The notes under the pieces were generated by a model that was not told where the DNA came from, did no database searches, and saw nothing but the letters and a program-made list of their open reading frames with translations. DNA of 64,000 nucleotides from Helicobacter typhlonius (GTDB lineage Bacteria; Campylobacterota; Campylobacteria; Campylobacterales; Helicobacteraceae): positions 372,001-436,000 of the forward strand of contig NZ_LN907858.1 in the NCBI RefSeq assembly GCF_001460635.1. The letters are read 5' to 3'. Positions 55,494 through 64,000 of this stretch are shown one piece after another. The position numbers and the translations under genes were made by a program. Each line of letters begins with the position of its first letter. Position 1 is the first letter of the stretch.

Positions 55494-56051
55494 CTAGGCT
55501 TTTTCTTGTGCGATTTTGGCGTATTTTTCGCCTAGCTCAAACGCCTTTTTATTTGCTTCTTGCACTTTAGCAGGGACTTTTTCAATCATTGTCTCAAAGA
55601 CAAGGTCTCTATCTACACATTTTGTAAAAGCAGTTGTAATGGCAAGTGCCACAACCGATTGTGTTACGACATTTCCCACCTCTTCTTTTGCGATTGTGAT
55701 GATAGGAATCTCATAAATTTTAAATTTTTTTCTGTCCTCATCACTTGGGCGCACGAGGTTTGGCTCGACAACAATCACGCCTCCTTCTCTCACGCCATTT
55801 TTAAACGAATCATAGCTTACCTGCGCAGTAGAGAGCATAAACTCAATTTCGCCCTCATTTGCATAAGGATAGAGAATCTCCTCATCACTAAGCAATATAT
55901 CCACCTTTGTAGGACCTCCACGCACTTGGCTTGTATAAGTAGCCGCCTTTACGCCATAGCCCTTATCTTTGATTTGCGCTTCAGCGAGAATCTCTCCTGC
56001 CAAAAGCACACCTTGTCCGCCTACACCGGTAAATCGTAGTTGATGTATCAT
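55494..56051 (-). CDS. oorC: 2-oxoglutarate:acceptor oxidoreductase, gamma subunit
   Basis: The 185-residue subunit has the gamma-family start LRFTGVGGQGVLLAGEILAEA and AATYTSQVRGGPTKVDILLSDEEILYP. It is part of the four-subunit enzyme making succinyl-CoA and reduced ferredoxin/flavodoxin from 2-oxoglutarate. ATG overlaps the oorB stop. Confidence 0.96.
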   Translation of the reverse strand: MIHQLRFTGVGGQGVLLAGEILAEAQIKDKGYGVKAATYTSQVRGGPTKVDILLSDEEILYPYANEGEIEFMLSTAQVSYDSFKNGVREGGVIVVEPNLVRPSDEDRKKFKIYEIPIITIAKEEVGNVVTQSVVALAITTAFTKCVDRDLVFETMIEKVPAKVQEANKKAFELGEKYAKIAQEKA

Positions 56052-56881
56052 TTCGCACCCCCTGCTTTAGCTTGAGCTTTAGCAATCACGCCATCATACG
56101 CCTCTGTGTATTCGATTTTGTCAGTTTGATGTTTGAGCACACCTGTGGGGAATTTACCCACTTGTTCTTCTGGTGAGAGTGCATCAAATTTAGTTTTTGA
56201 CACAAGGCGAGATTCTATCCATTTAAGCATAGAAGTTGCCTCACCCATTTTGTTTTTGCGCCCGAGATTGATATGGCAGTTACTATGAATATCAAAGAAA
56301 CTAAAGCCCTTATGCGTGAATCCCTCCATAAGCACTTTTTCAAGCTTTTTGGGAGAAAGCACACTTTCCCTAGCGACAAAAGTCGCCCCCGCAGCACTTG
56401 CCATTTCGCAAGGATCAAAATTTGGGTCTATATTGCCATATTGAGCCGTAACAGTCCAAAAGTCTTTTGGCGTTGTGGGCGAGGTTTGGGAGTTTGTAAG
56501 TCCATAGATGAAGTTATTAATCATCACAAGATTCAAATCAATATTGCGGCGACAAGCGTGTATCGTGTGGTTACCACCGATTGCCATTGAATCTCCATCG
56601 CCTGAAATAACAATAACCTTCTTATCCGGATTGGCAAGCTTGATACCCGTAGCATACGCCATTGTGCGCCCGTGCGTAGTATGCACTGTGTTGCAATTTA
56701 CATACGAGCTAAAGCGTCCAGAACAGCCAATACCGCTTACGATACAGACATCATTCATATTCCAACCAAGCGAATCAATAGCGCGTATAACGCTTTTTAG
56801 AATTACGCCATCACCACAGCCCCAGCACCAAAGTGTGGGCATTTTGTTTATTCGTAAATATTCTTCGTAATTAAAAGCCAT
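56048..56881 (-). CDS. oorB: 2-oxoglutarate:acceptor oxidoreductase, beta subunit
   Basis: The 277-residue TPP-binding subunit has MPTLWCWGCGDGVILKSVIRAID, VSGIGCSGRFSSYVN, THGRTMAYATGIKLANPDKKVIVISGDGDSMAIGGNH (TPP/Mg GDGD...N motif) and LVMINNFIYGLTNSQTSPTTP. ATG 56881 follows AAGGAG and comes one base after oorA. Confidence 0.97.
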   Translation of the reverse strand: MAFNYEEYLRINKMPTLWCWGCGDGVILKSVIRAIDSLGWNMNDVCIVSGIGCSGRFSSYVNCNTVHTTHGRTMAYATGIKLANPDKKVIVISGDGDSMAIGGNHTIHACRRNIDLNLVMINNFIYGLTNSQTSPTTPKDFWTVTAQYGNIDPNFDPCEMASAAGATFVARESVLSPKKLEKVLMEGFTHKGFSFFDIHSNCHINLGRKNKMGEATSMLKWIESRLVSKTKFDALSPEEQVGKFPTGVLKHQTDKIEYTEAYDGVIAKAQAKAGGAK

Positions 56882-56882
56882 C

Positions 56883-58007
56883 TTAGAACTCCTTGATTTT
56901 TGTGATAATTTCTGTTGGAGAGATACTGCGACCATTTGCTTTGCCAAGGAATGCAATGTCTTTTTGCATAATGTGCTCTACCTCCTGTCTGTATTGTCCC
57001 TTATTTAGCTCAATCATCAATATCTTGCTAAACTTCTTGCCTAGAGCCTTAAGCTGTTTTGCAGGGCTAGGCCAAAGTGTGATAGGGCGGAAAAGCCCGA
57101 CTTTGATATTTTGCTTACGCAAAGAGTGGATAGCTTCTTTTACAGAGAGTGATACCGAACCATAAGCGATGATAACAATATCTGCATCATCAAGCATATA
57201 TTCTTCGTACTCCACAATATCATCAACGCGAGATTCTATTTTGTTAAAGAGTCTATCAATGAGATCTTGCGAGAGTTTTTCGTCTTCAGTTGGGAATCCG
57301 CTCCCGCTGTGATGAAGCCCTGTAATGTGGTATTTGTAGCCCTTGAAGAATGGATTCAAAATGGCTGGTTCATCTTGTGGCACTGCATAAGGCTCATAAT
57401 CTTTAGGGTCGCCTTTAAACTCTCGTCTATTGCAGATAGTTGGCTCAATATCCTTAAAATCAGGAATAAGCGTCTTGCCGTGCATATGTCCTATGGTTTC
57501 ATCAAGGAGCAAAAATACAGGCGTCATATATTTTTCGGCGAGATTGAAAGCACGGATAGTCTGTGTGTAGGCTTCCTGTAAATTTCCAACTGCAATAGCA
57601 ATAGAGCAAAAATCCCCGTGGCTTGGCGATTTAGCTTGATTTACATCGCCTTGTGATACACGCGTAGGAAGCCCCGTAGAAGGACCACCGCGCATTACAT
57701 CAACAACCACGAGTGGAATCTCTGCCATAAAGCCATAGCCGATTTGCTCGGATTTGAGCGAAATCCCCGGACCCGAAGTAGCAGTCATCGCCTTTGTGCC
57801 GCTCATAGATGCACCCAAAGCCACAGCAATACCGCTAATTTCATCTTCCATTTGGATAAATTTCCCACCAATTTTTGGTAACTCCACGCTCATTTCGTGG
57901 GCAATTTCACTCGAAGGTGTGATAGGATACCCACCAAAAAAACGACAACCAGCCTCTCTCGCAGCCAAGGCGACAAGCTCATTTCCTCCTGTAATTAACT
58001 CACGCAT
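56883..58007 (-). CDS. oorA: 2-oxoglutarate:acceptor oxidoreductase, alpha subunit
   Basis: The 374-residue subunit has GNELVALAAREAGCRFFGGYPITPSSEIAHEM, ATSGPGISLKSEQIGY, VVVDVMRGGPSTGLPTRVSQGD, LLDETIGHMHGKT and the transketolase-C-like IIAYGSVSLSVKEAI. RBS AAGGAG; the gene order oorDABC is the one expected for Helicobacter. Confidence 0.97.
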   Translation of the reverse strand: MRELITGGNELVALAAREAGCRFFGGYPITPSSEIAHEMSVELPKIGGKFIQMEDEISGIAVALGASMSGTKAMTATSGPGISLKSEQIGYGFMAEIPLVVVDVMRGGPSTGLPTRVSQGDVNQAKSPSHGDFCSIAIAVGNLQEAYTQTIRAFNLAEKYMTPVFLLLDETIGHMHGKTLIPDFKDIEPTICNRREFKGDPKDYEPYAVPQDEPAILNPFFKGYKYHITGLHHSGSGFPTEDEKLSQDLIDRLFNKIESRVDDIVEYEEYMLDDADIVIIAYGSVSLSVKEAIHSLRKQNIKVGLFRPITLWPSPAKQLKALGKKFSKILMIELNKGQYRQEVEHIMQKDIAFLGKANGRSISPTEIITKIKEF

Positions 58008-58016
58008 ACTTTCTCC

Positions 58017-58328
58017 TTACACTACCATAAATTTATTTTCTTTGATTTTTGCTGCTCTCTCTTGTGCTTCTTTGCTGACTTTGGCAAATTTAAACTCCTC
58101 TTTATCGGCAACAAAGATAGCAAAATCTGGACAATGCAATTCGCACTCTCTGCAGCCTATGCAACTCTCTGGATATGCCACAGAGATGATTTTGCCTAGA
58201 ATCTTATGCTCATCTTTTCTCATACCCAAAACGCCACTTGGACAAAGTGATACACATACATCACACGCCTTGCAACGCGTCTCATCAACCCATACCGGCA
58301 CATTTTGCGGTGCTTTTTTAATACCCAT
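58017..58328 (-). CDS. oorD: 2-oxoglutarate:acceptor oxidoreductase, delta (ferredoxin) subunit
   Basis: The 103-residue ferredoxin-like subunit has two [4Fe-4S] motifs: CKACDVCVSLCP and CIGCRECELHCP. It passes electrons out of the OOR complex. RBS GGAAGGGAA precedes ATG 58328. It is the first gene of oorDABC, 46 bp after mdh. Confidence 0.95.
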   Translation of the reverse strand: MGIKKAPQNVPVWVDETRCKACDVCVSLCPSGVLGMRKDEHKILGKIISVAYPESCIGCRECELHCPDFAIFVADKEEFKFAKVSKEAQERAAKIKENKFMVV

Positions 58329-58374
58329 TTCCCTTCCTTTCTTTTAGTTTGAACTTAAGTGTATGGTAGATTCT

Positions 58375-59322
58375 CTATCCTAACAATTTGTTATTTTTAA
58401 GAATCTCAACTTGTTTTTTGATACCCTGTGCGGAGATTTTTAACATTTCCCGCTCTTGATCGTTTAACTTTAGCTCTACAATATGTTTTACTCCTTTTTT
58501 GCCAAGTTTGATAGGAAGTCCAAGATAAATGCTTTCCATATCGTATTCACCCTCTGTATATACGCTACATACGAGCACATCATCACTTGGTGAATCAATT
58601 AACTCAAGCATTCTTACCACCGCACTCGCAGGAGCAAAATACGCACTTCCTTGTTTATAGTAGCCCACAATCTTTGCCCCACCACCTTTTGTTTGCGCTA
58701 TCACTTCTTTTTGCATTTGTGAATCCAGCACATCAGCCAAAGTTTTGTCATTGCATACACAATGGCGCAGTAGTGGCAGCATATCATCGCTATGCGCTCC
58801 TATCACGCAAGATTCTATATGTTTTGTAAAATCATTCAAAACAACCTTGCTTTCATAGGCAAGTCTAGCACCATCGAGTATGCCAGCCATACCTATCACG
58901 CGATGTTTTTCGAATCCACTCCATTGCTTTGCGACAAGACACATACTATCAAGCGGATTTGATACGATGATGAGTATCGCATTTGGGGCAACTCTCGCGA
59001 CATTTTGTGCGATTTCTTGCACAATCTCCGCGTTTTTGAGCAATAAATCATCGCGAGTCATTTGTGGTGTGCGTGGGAATCCAGCTGTAATTACCACCAC
59101 TTCACTCTCTCTCAAATCCTCATAAGATTCGCAGCCTTTTACACAAACAGGGATATTAAAAATCGCGGCAGCTTGTGAAATATCAAGCCCAACTCCCTTA
59201 CAGCGAGGCAAATCAATACTAAAAAGGAGAAACTCTTTTGCCAAGCCTCTCATCGCTCCTAAAAACGCAATATGAGAGCCGACATTCCCAGAACCGCCTA
59301 TGATGGCTATTTTATTAAACAT
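58375..59322 (-). CDS. mdh: Malate dehydrogenase (LDH-like class)
   Basis: The 315-residue protein has the Rossmann GGSGNVGSHIAFLGAM, ITAGFPRTPQMTRDDLLLKNAEIV with the substrate Arg, IIVSNPLDSMCLVAKQWSGF, GMAGILDGARL and the catalytic His in CVIGAHSDDMLPLLRH. It interconverts malate and oxaloacetate, next to the 2-oxoglutarate oxidoreductase genes. ATG 59322 follows AAGGA. A TAAGAT-like -10 may lie in the 127-bp gap to mltG. Confidence 0.92.
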   Translation of the reverse strand: MFNKIAIIGGSGNVGSHIAFLGAMRGLAKEFLLFSIDLPRCKGVGLDISQAAAIFNIPVCVKGCESYEDLRESEVVVITAGFPRTPQMTRDDLLLKNAEIVQEIAQNVARVAPNAILIIVSNPLDSMCLVAKQWSGFEKHRVIGMAGILDGARLAYESKVVLNDFTKHIESCVIGAHSDDMLPLLRHCVCNDKTLADVLDSQMQKEVIAQTKGGGAKIVGYYKQGSAYFAPASAVVRMLELIDSPSDDVLVCSVYTEGEYDMESIYLGLPIKLGKKGVKHIVELKLNDQEREMLKISAQGIKKQVEILKNNKLLG

Positions 59323-59449
59323 CTTTGTCCTTATCAGTTGTGCCATATTTACTTTTTGCAATGTTACTACAAAGTCAAAATCTTACAAAAGTTAAACAAA
59401 AATTTTAACTTGCTAACTATGAAACAATTTAACTTAAAAGCAAATAAAA

Positions 59450-60379
59450 TTAAAAATGACTGCGATGTTCTTCATAAGTTTTGCTAAATTTATGTGTCCC
59501 TGTGGCTCTATCTCGCACGAAATAGAGATAATCCACTTGAGCAGGTTTAAGCACTGCTTCAATGGCTTGTAGGCTCACGCTTCCGGCGGGATATGGAGGC
59601 ACACCTTTGTATTTATAAGTGTTATAAGGGCTTTCATCATTTCTTATCCTCTCTGGTGTTACCTTGCTGTGTGAATATTGCCCATAATTTAGTGAGCCGT
59701 CCATTTGTAGGGGCATATTTTTCTCTAAGCGATTAAATACTACGGCTGCCACGATAGGCATTTCCTCATTGTTTGCGGCTTCTTTTTGCACCACAGAGGC
59801 GATTGCTACATTTTTAAACCATTCTTTTTCATCATATTTGCCAAGGAGTCGTTTTGCATTTTGCTCGTGTTTTTGCATTGATAGTTGATAGAGAAGATTC
59901 ATTGTCTCATCTTCATTGATGCCAATAGGCAAACTATAAGTATCGGGAAAAATTACACCATCAGGGTATGGAAAATACTTATCATAAGCCTCTTGCAAGG
60001 ATTCTGTTGAGAGAGAGAAAGTTTGGGCTAAAATGCGTATGAAATAATACATCGTCTCACCCGGAATAAGTGTAACATCTTTTGTAGCGGCTTTTGAGCT
60101 AACGAGTGCCTTAAAAAACGCTCCCTTAGGTAACACTTCGGCTTTAATATCTATGAATCCACTTTGGGGCTGTCCTAAAAAACGTATAAAAAGGCTATCA
60201 AGCTTATTGAGCGAAGTTCCATTATTGTCTAAGTATGTTATAATCTTGTTGAGAGAGCCTTTTGGTAGATTCAGTATGCGTTCAGTCTGCACAGGTTGGA
60301 GCAAATAAAATAGAATGGTTATGGCAATGAGAAAAATTAAGTCTAAAAGTATCGCAAGTATCGTTATTTTCTTAGGCAT
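59450..60379 (-). CDS. mltG: Endolytic murein transglycosylase (YceG-like)
   Basis: The 309-residue protein has an N-terminal membrane helix (about 5-27), a LysM-like region (GETMYYFIRILAQTFSLSTESLQEAY) and the YceG catalytic stretch NVAIASVVQKEAANNEEMPIVAAVVFNRLEKNMPLQMDGSLNYGQ, with the catalytic Glu in QKEA, then SPYNTYKYKGVPPYPAGSVSLQAIEAVLKP. It ends growing glycan strands. The membrane helix requires a start at 60379 or upstream, so its coding start overlaps the divergent AsmA-like gene. Confidence 0.92.
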   Translation of the reverse strand: MPKKITILAILLDLIFLIAITILFYLLQPVQTERILNLPKGSLNKIITYLDNNGTSLNKLDSLFIRFLGQPQSGFIDIKAEVLPKGAFFKALVSSKAATKDVTLIPGETMYYFIRILAQTFSLSTESLQEAYDKYFPYPDGVIFPDTYSLPIGINEDETMNLLYQLSMQKHEQNAKRLLGKYDEKEWFKNVAIASVVQKEAANNEEMPIVAAVVFNRLEKNMPLQMDGSLNYGQYSHSKVTPERIRNDESPYNTYKYKGVPPYPAGSVSLQAIEAVLKPAQVDYLYFVRDRATGTHKFSKTYEEHRSHF

Positions 60380-63368
60380 TATGCTTACACTCTCCATTAT
60401 GGGATATAAGGTGCTTTCAAACGGCATTTACGCTCAAAGTATGAGCTTTGGTAAAATTCATATTGATGGATTCTATCTTAGATTAAATAACAAGTTGATT
60501 TTGCACATTGATACGCTCAATCTTAGTGCATTGCAAGATGATGAAGGGGTGCAAGAAGACGATGAAGGTTTAATGAGCGCAGAGGATATTTTAGGGTGGA
60601 TAAAAAAATTCCTTTTTGTCATTTCGTATTTTGAAAAGCTTGATATTGAGCATATTGCCTTAAAGGACAATCTAGCGTATAGTGTGCATTATGATGGTAG
60701 TGAATACAGCATTAAGACGCCGCAGCTTTTAGCACAATTTATTGTGGAGGAGAATAGCAAGGTTACAGAGTTACGTATTTTGCAGCTCGAGATTCTCTCG
60801 CTTGGTATGCAGATACAAGGGAAACTTGCTTATCAAGGGGTAAAAAAGACGCTTGAAGCAGATATGAGTATTTCGCCAAAAGAGCCAACAGGCGATATGG
60901 AGCAGCCCACACTCTTTATACACGCAATCACTGATTTTTATAAGATTGACTTAGAGGCGTCCTCATCGCATTTGTATAATCTTAATACTTTTAAGCCCTT
61001 TATCCTTAAGCTCAAGAATAAAACACTCAATGATTGGCTTTTTAAAAATATACGCTATGATGTGCTAAAGCTCCACTCTCTTCGATTTCAAAGCACGTTT
61101 GATAAGCTTTTTTTTGCAAAATTGCAAAAAACGCTCGAACTTGATTTGGCCATAGAGGCACCTAAAGTCTATCTCGCTCCACATTTAAAGCCCATTGAAG
61201 CTACGCGCGTGATTTTGTATATGCGTGATGAAAATTTACGCTTTTTGTTTAAAGAGCCATCTTTTACAAATATTGACCTTGAAGGCTCAGAGGTTGTGAT
61301 AAGCAATGTTTTTACCCAACCCCTTGGCGTGAAAGTAAGCATTGCTTCGCAAAATACACATATCAATAACGAGCTTAACGAGCTTTTGCAAGTCTATGGA
61401 GTGAATCTCCCCATAAGGAGTGCAGATTCTGCACTAAAAGTAAAGCTTGATATTGATATAAAGCCTCAAAAAGACCAAACGCAAGTGTGGCTTAATGGCA
61501 ATATAAGTGCCACAAAAACGATACTCAAGTTTGGCTCTCAAAGTTTGGAAGCACAGCAGTTGCAGCTCGTTTTTTCGCATAATGACAAAAACGCGTATAT
61601 GCAGATTCTTAACACAAAAGTTGATTACGCTAATAGTATTCAAGGCACGCTCAATATACTATGGAATCTGCAAGATTCAAAGTTGCAAGGGGATTTGTTA
61701 ATTAATAAATTCGCGCTGACTTCACAAAGCTTTTCTCAAAATGTATCATTACCGAAGATTCCAAAAGATAGCGATGAGCTGACAAAACGTATCATTCAAG
61801 CCATACACGATGAATCTAAACGTGGCTTTAGCGAGGAGATTCTAAAAATCAATAAAAATCGTTTGCATAAAATTAGTATTTTTGGGGATTTGGGTAAGCA
61901 AAAGATGATTGTCCTACCAGATTTTGGGCTCACTATGCACTTTGGTGATGAGAGTGTGTTTGAAGTAAGTGATATTGCAAAGGTGTATCCATACTCACCG
62001 ATTTTGCAGTATTTTGGCATATCAAAAGGTATGCTTAAAGTGTGGAGCAAGGATTTTGATGTGATTTATCTTAGTGGAGACATTAATGATTTGCGCTACC
62101 CGTTGTATGATAAGAATTCTAAAATCCTAAGCCATTTGAAACTAGAGGGAAAAATTGATAGTAAGGGTATTTTTATCAACTCCACAGATAAAAGATTTAT
62201 GCTTACTAAAGAGGGCAATACCGTTAAGGTTATCGCAGATGGCTATGATTTGTATATTGATGAGGTATTTTCAAGCACTTTGCCTGTTTTGGCGCAAATT
62301 AATCAAAAAAATGAGAATGGAGAGAAGCTGAGCGCAAAAGAGCGTGAGGAGTTTGAGAAATTTATTAGGGCAAAAAGGGCGTATGAGCGTCAAAACAAGC
62401 TTTCACCGCATATTACCTACATTGAAGCGCGAAATATAGACTTTCATTTAGGTGGATACATTATTCCTGCGGATAATGCCTCCTTGTCTATACGCGATGG
62501 TATGATACGCGCTGATGTTACCTATGGTAATGGCGTGGCAAATGTGGATATGGCATATTCTCGTGCAATTGTGCGACTAAGCAACTTTAGTAATAAGTTT
62601 TTAAATCGCGTATGGCAAAGAGAAATCTTTAGCGGAGGGCTTTTTAGCTTTAATGGCGTTTATGATGATGGTGCGCTAAAGGGTGCAATCACAATGCAAA
62701 ACACAATTTATAGGGATTTGGCAATTGTGCAAAATGTTTTGGCACTTATTGATACAATCCCGGCACTGCTTACTTTCCGCAAACCCGGGCTTGGTGCGAA
62801 TGGCTATGAGATAAAAACAGGCAAGGTAGAATTTCTCATCAATGAGGATTATTTGGTGCTTGAAAATATCAATCTCATAGGAAGTTCAATTGATGTGGAG
62901 GGCGGGGGTTTGCTCACGCTTAAAAATAAAGAGCTTGATATTGTGCTTAAAGCCTCCACGCTTAAAACGCTTACTTCAATTCTAGATAAGATTCCGCTTG
63001 TGGGCTATGTGATTTTGGGTGATGATGGTAAATTCACAACAGGGATTGTGATGAAAGGCACACTTGATAATCCAAAGAGTGAAGTAAGCGTGATTGGGGA
63101 CATTTTGACGAGCCCATTTGAAATGGTGGGTAGAATCCTAAAGCCGGTGGATAGTCTCCTAGGCAAGTTAGCAAATACAATTGAGGCAGGCTTAGAGCCT
63201 ACGAAAGAAAGCTATACAGAGGAGATAGATTCATATCAAGATGAAGCACAAGATTCTGAATCTTTGGGGAAAGAATCGAGCGCAAAAGATAGTGCCACAG
63301 GGGATTCTACAGATTCTGTAAGAGAGCCAAATCTGCCACTGCAAGAGAAAGATTTAGAATCAAAATAG
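60315..63368 (+). CDS. Large AsmA/YhdP-like (DUF3971) membrane-anchored protein
   Basis: The 1,017-residue protein has one N-terminal anchor (about 12-34), then a long, beta-rich periplasmic body typical of AsmA/TamB-type lipid-transfer proteins (DUF3971 region: AFSGGLFSFNGVYDDGALKGAI-like GVYDDGALKGAITM, LALIDTIPALLTFRKPGLGANGYEIKTGKVEFLI, ILDKIPLVGYVILGDDGKFTTGIVMKGTLDNPKSEVSV). The last 60 residues are acidic and S/E/D-rich. It probably bridges phospholipid transport to the outer membrane. Start could also be 60321 or 60327. Confidence 0.82.
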   Translation: MVMAMRKIKSKSIASIVIFLGIMLTLSIMGYKVLSNGIYAQSMSFGKIHIDGFYLRLNNKLILHIDTLNLSALQDDEGVQEDDEGLMSAEDILGWIKKFLFVISYFEKLDIEHIALKDNLAYSVHYDGSEYSIKTPQLLAQFIVEENSKVTELRILQLEILSLGMQIQGKLAYQGVKKTLEADMSISPKEPTGDMEQPTLFIHAITDFYKIDLEASSSHLYNLNTFKPFILKLKNKTLNDWLFKNIRYDVLKLHSLRFQSTFDKLFFAKLQKTLELDLAIEAPKVYLAPHLKPIEATRVILYMRDENLRFLFKEPSFTNIDLEGSEVVISNVFTQPLGVKVSIASQNTHINNELNELLQVYGVNLPIRSADSALKVKLDIDIKPQKDQTQVWLNGNISATKTILKFGSQSLEAQQLQLVFSHNDKNAYMQILNTKVDYANSIQGTLNILWNLQDSKLQGDLLINKFALTSQSFSQNVSLPKIPKDSDELTKRIIQAIHDESKRGFSEEILKINKNRLHKISIFGDLGKQKMIVLPDFGLTMHFGDESVFEVSDIAKVYPYSPILQYFGISKGMLKVWSKDFDVIYLSGDINDLRYPLYDKNSKILSHLKLEGKIDSKGIFINSTDKRFMLTKEGNTVKVIADGYDLYIDEVFSSTLPVLAQINQKNENGEKLSAKEREEFEKFIRAKRAYERQNKLSPHITYIEARNIDFHLGGYIIPADNASLSIRDGMIRADVTYGNGVANVDMAYSRAIVRLSNFSNKFLNRVWQREIFSGGLFSFNGVYDDGALKGAITMQNTIYRDLAIVQNVLALIDTIPALLTFRKPGLGANGYEIKTGKVEFLINEDYLVLENINLIGSSIDVEGGGLLTLKNKELDIVLKASTLKTLTSILDKIPLVGYVILGDDGKFTTGIVMKGTLDNPKSEVSVIGDILTSPFEMVGRILKPVDSLLGKLANTIEAGLEPTKESYTEEIDSYQDEAQDSESLGKESSAKDSATGDSTDSVREPNLPLQEKDLESK

Positions 63369-63537
63369 TCTCTAAAATACACACTTTGTTGATATGTGTC
63401 AATGTTTGTGGCGAGATTCTGTAATAAAAATGCAAAGCAATCTTAAATTGTGTTATTTTATTTGATATACAATCTCGCAAATTTTTTGTATATATACTTG
63501 AAACTTAGCTGATGATAGGCGCATAAAAAGGATAAAA

Positions 63538-63765
63538 ATGACACTTTATGATTGTAGTGTGGGGCAGAAGTGTAAGATAGTCTCTAGCAGCACACAAGAT
63601 GAGGCATTAAGGGATAGATTTATGTCCTTTGGTATTGTCAAAGGTAAGATGTGTCAAGTGATGAGCCACTCTATAAAGCGTATGGCGGTGGCGGTGCTTA
63701 TTGATGGCACACAAGTAGCTTTGCGTGATAGCGAGGCAAAGATGATTGTCGTTGAGCCACTTTAA
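63538..63765 (+). CDS. FeoA-domain protein
   Basis: The 75-residue protein is a single FeoA/SH3-like domain: LYDCSVGQKCKIVSSSTQDEALRDRFMSFGIVKGKMCQVMSHSIKRMAVAVLIDGTQVALRDSEAKMIVVEP. Standalone FeoA proteins support FeoB ferrous iron transport; no feoB follows. AAAAAGGA precedes the ATG, and a TATACAAT -10-like box lies near 63466-63473. The gap 63369-63537 shows no other gene. Confidence 0.88.
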   Translation: MTLYDCSVGQKCKIVSSSTQDEALRDRFMSFGIVKGKMCQVMSHSIKRMAVAVLIDGTQVALRDSEAKMIVVEPL

Positions 63766-63777
63766 GGCAGTGTATTT

Positions 63778-64000
63778 ATGGAGACTAAAACAAGATTCAA
63801 AAAATGTAAAAAAAAGGATATTTCCGTAATTAAAGCGTTGTTTTTGGAGCATTATGCAAATGCTAAAACTGAGCTTGTCTATCATAATCTTTATGAATTG
63901 CTTGTGTGTGTAATGCTCTCTGCCCAATGCACTGATAAGCGCGTCAATATCGTAACTCCCGCACTTTTTAAAGCTTTTCCAGATGTAGCGAGTTTAGCAG
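63778..64000 (+). CDS. nth: Endonuclease III, N-terminal part (cut by window edge)
   Basis: Seventy-four codons are visible before the window ends. The start METKTRFKKCKKKDISVIK leads to LYELLVCVMLSAQCTDKRVNIVTPALFKAFPDVASLA, the conserved N-terminal helices of endonuclease III including LSAQCTDK. It removes oxidised pyrimidines. It begins 12 bp after the FeoA stop; the catalytic HhH-GPD region and the iron-sulfur cluster lie beyond the edge. Confidence 0.92.
   Translation, partial: METKTRFKKCKKKDISVIKALFLEHYANAKTELVYHNLYELLVCVMLSAQCTDKRVNIVTPALFKAFPDVASLA

Overview
The window looks like chromosome of an enterohepatic-type Helicobacter (Campylobacterota). The reasons are roughly 38-40% GC by eye, short overlapping operons, oorDABC, class II DAHP synthase, and gene blocks that I recall in the same order in H. 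pylori: lysA-pheA-DUF2156; rny-cyclo-ligase-thioredoxin lipoprotein-ftsY; fabG-acpP-fabF-accA; cysS-murJ-fapA-ruvA; and oorDABC-mltG-AsmA-like-nth. Genes I do not associate with H. pylori (PBP1C with an alpha-2-macroglobulin, an OprC-like copper receptor, malate dehydrogenase, and a TusA/diiron cassette) point away from the gastric species. The species call is an inference from memory and was not searched. No rRNA, tRNA, CRISPR array, insertion sequence or prophage was seen.

Layout. 1-4 kb: the 5' end of a TonB-dependent receptor with a Fur-box-like site, preceded by a three-gene cassette (TusA-like/diiron protein, acyl-CoA-dehydrogenase-like flavoprotein, frameshifted PhnD-like binding protein). 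4-9.5 kb: alpha/beta hydrolase, then the tightly packed lysA-pheA-DUF2156-GH25 run. 9.6-14.6 kb: a small membrane protein, an ATPase, metK and an OprC/NosA-type copper receptor. 14.7-20.8 kb: rny and 5-formyl-THF cyclo-ligase (apparently ATT-initiated), divergent from thioredoxin lipoprotein-ftsY-radA and a SPOR-like lipoprotein. 20.8-22.3 kb: a small XRE-controlled island and about 560 bp without a gene. 22.3-26.6 kb: an amino-acid binding lipoprotein and the fabG-acpP-fabF-accA operon. 26.6-34.4 kb: PBP1C and a thioester alpha-2-macroglobulin lipoprotein. 34.4-38.5 kb: RluA-type enzyme, cysS (frameshifted in the given sequence) and murJ. 38.6-47.9 kb: fapA, ruvA, a c-type-heme chemoreceptor, RsbW-like and STAS-like proteins, lgt, paired SMR exporters, panB, ruvB and a carbonic anhydrase. 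48-55 kb: DAHP synthase, an SDR, S1-type and periplasmic proteins, a DUF815 ATPase, clpA and clpS. 55.5-64 kb: oorDABC, mdh and mltG, divergent from an AsmA-like protein, FeoA-like protein and nth (cut by the window end).

How the genes fit together. Most are housekeeping: lipid synthesis, peptidoglycan and lipoprotein maturation, protein quality control, TCA-cycle oxidation, and amino-acid, folate and pantothenate synthesis. The unusual parts are the diiron/flavoprotein cassette (809-4028), the heme chemoreceptor joined to a possible partner-switching pair (41051-43628), and the XRE/small-protein/DUF4156 island (20830-21778). A short motif, AGATTCT/AGAATCT, recurs through coding and intergenic DNA at roughly ten times the expected frequency and builds several intergenic hairpins. 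Two genes, cysS and the PhnD-like gene, carry frameshifts, so a sequence-quality check is warranted before treating either as truly broken.
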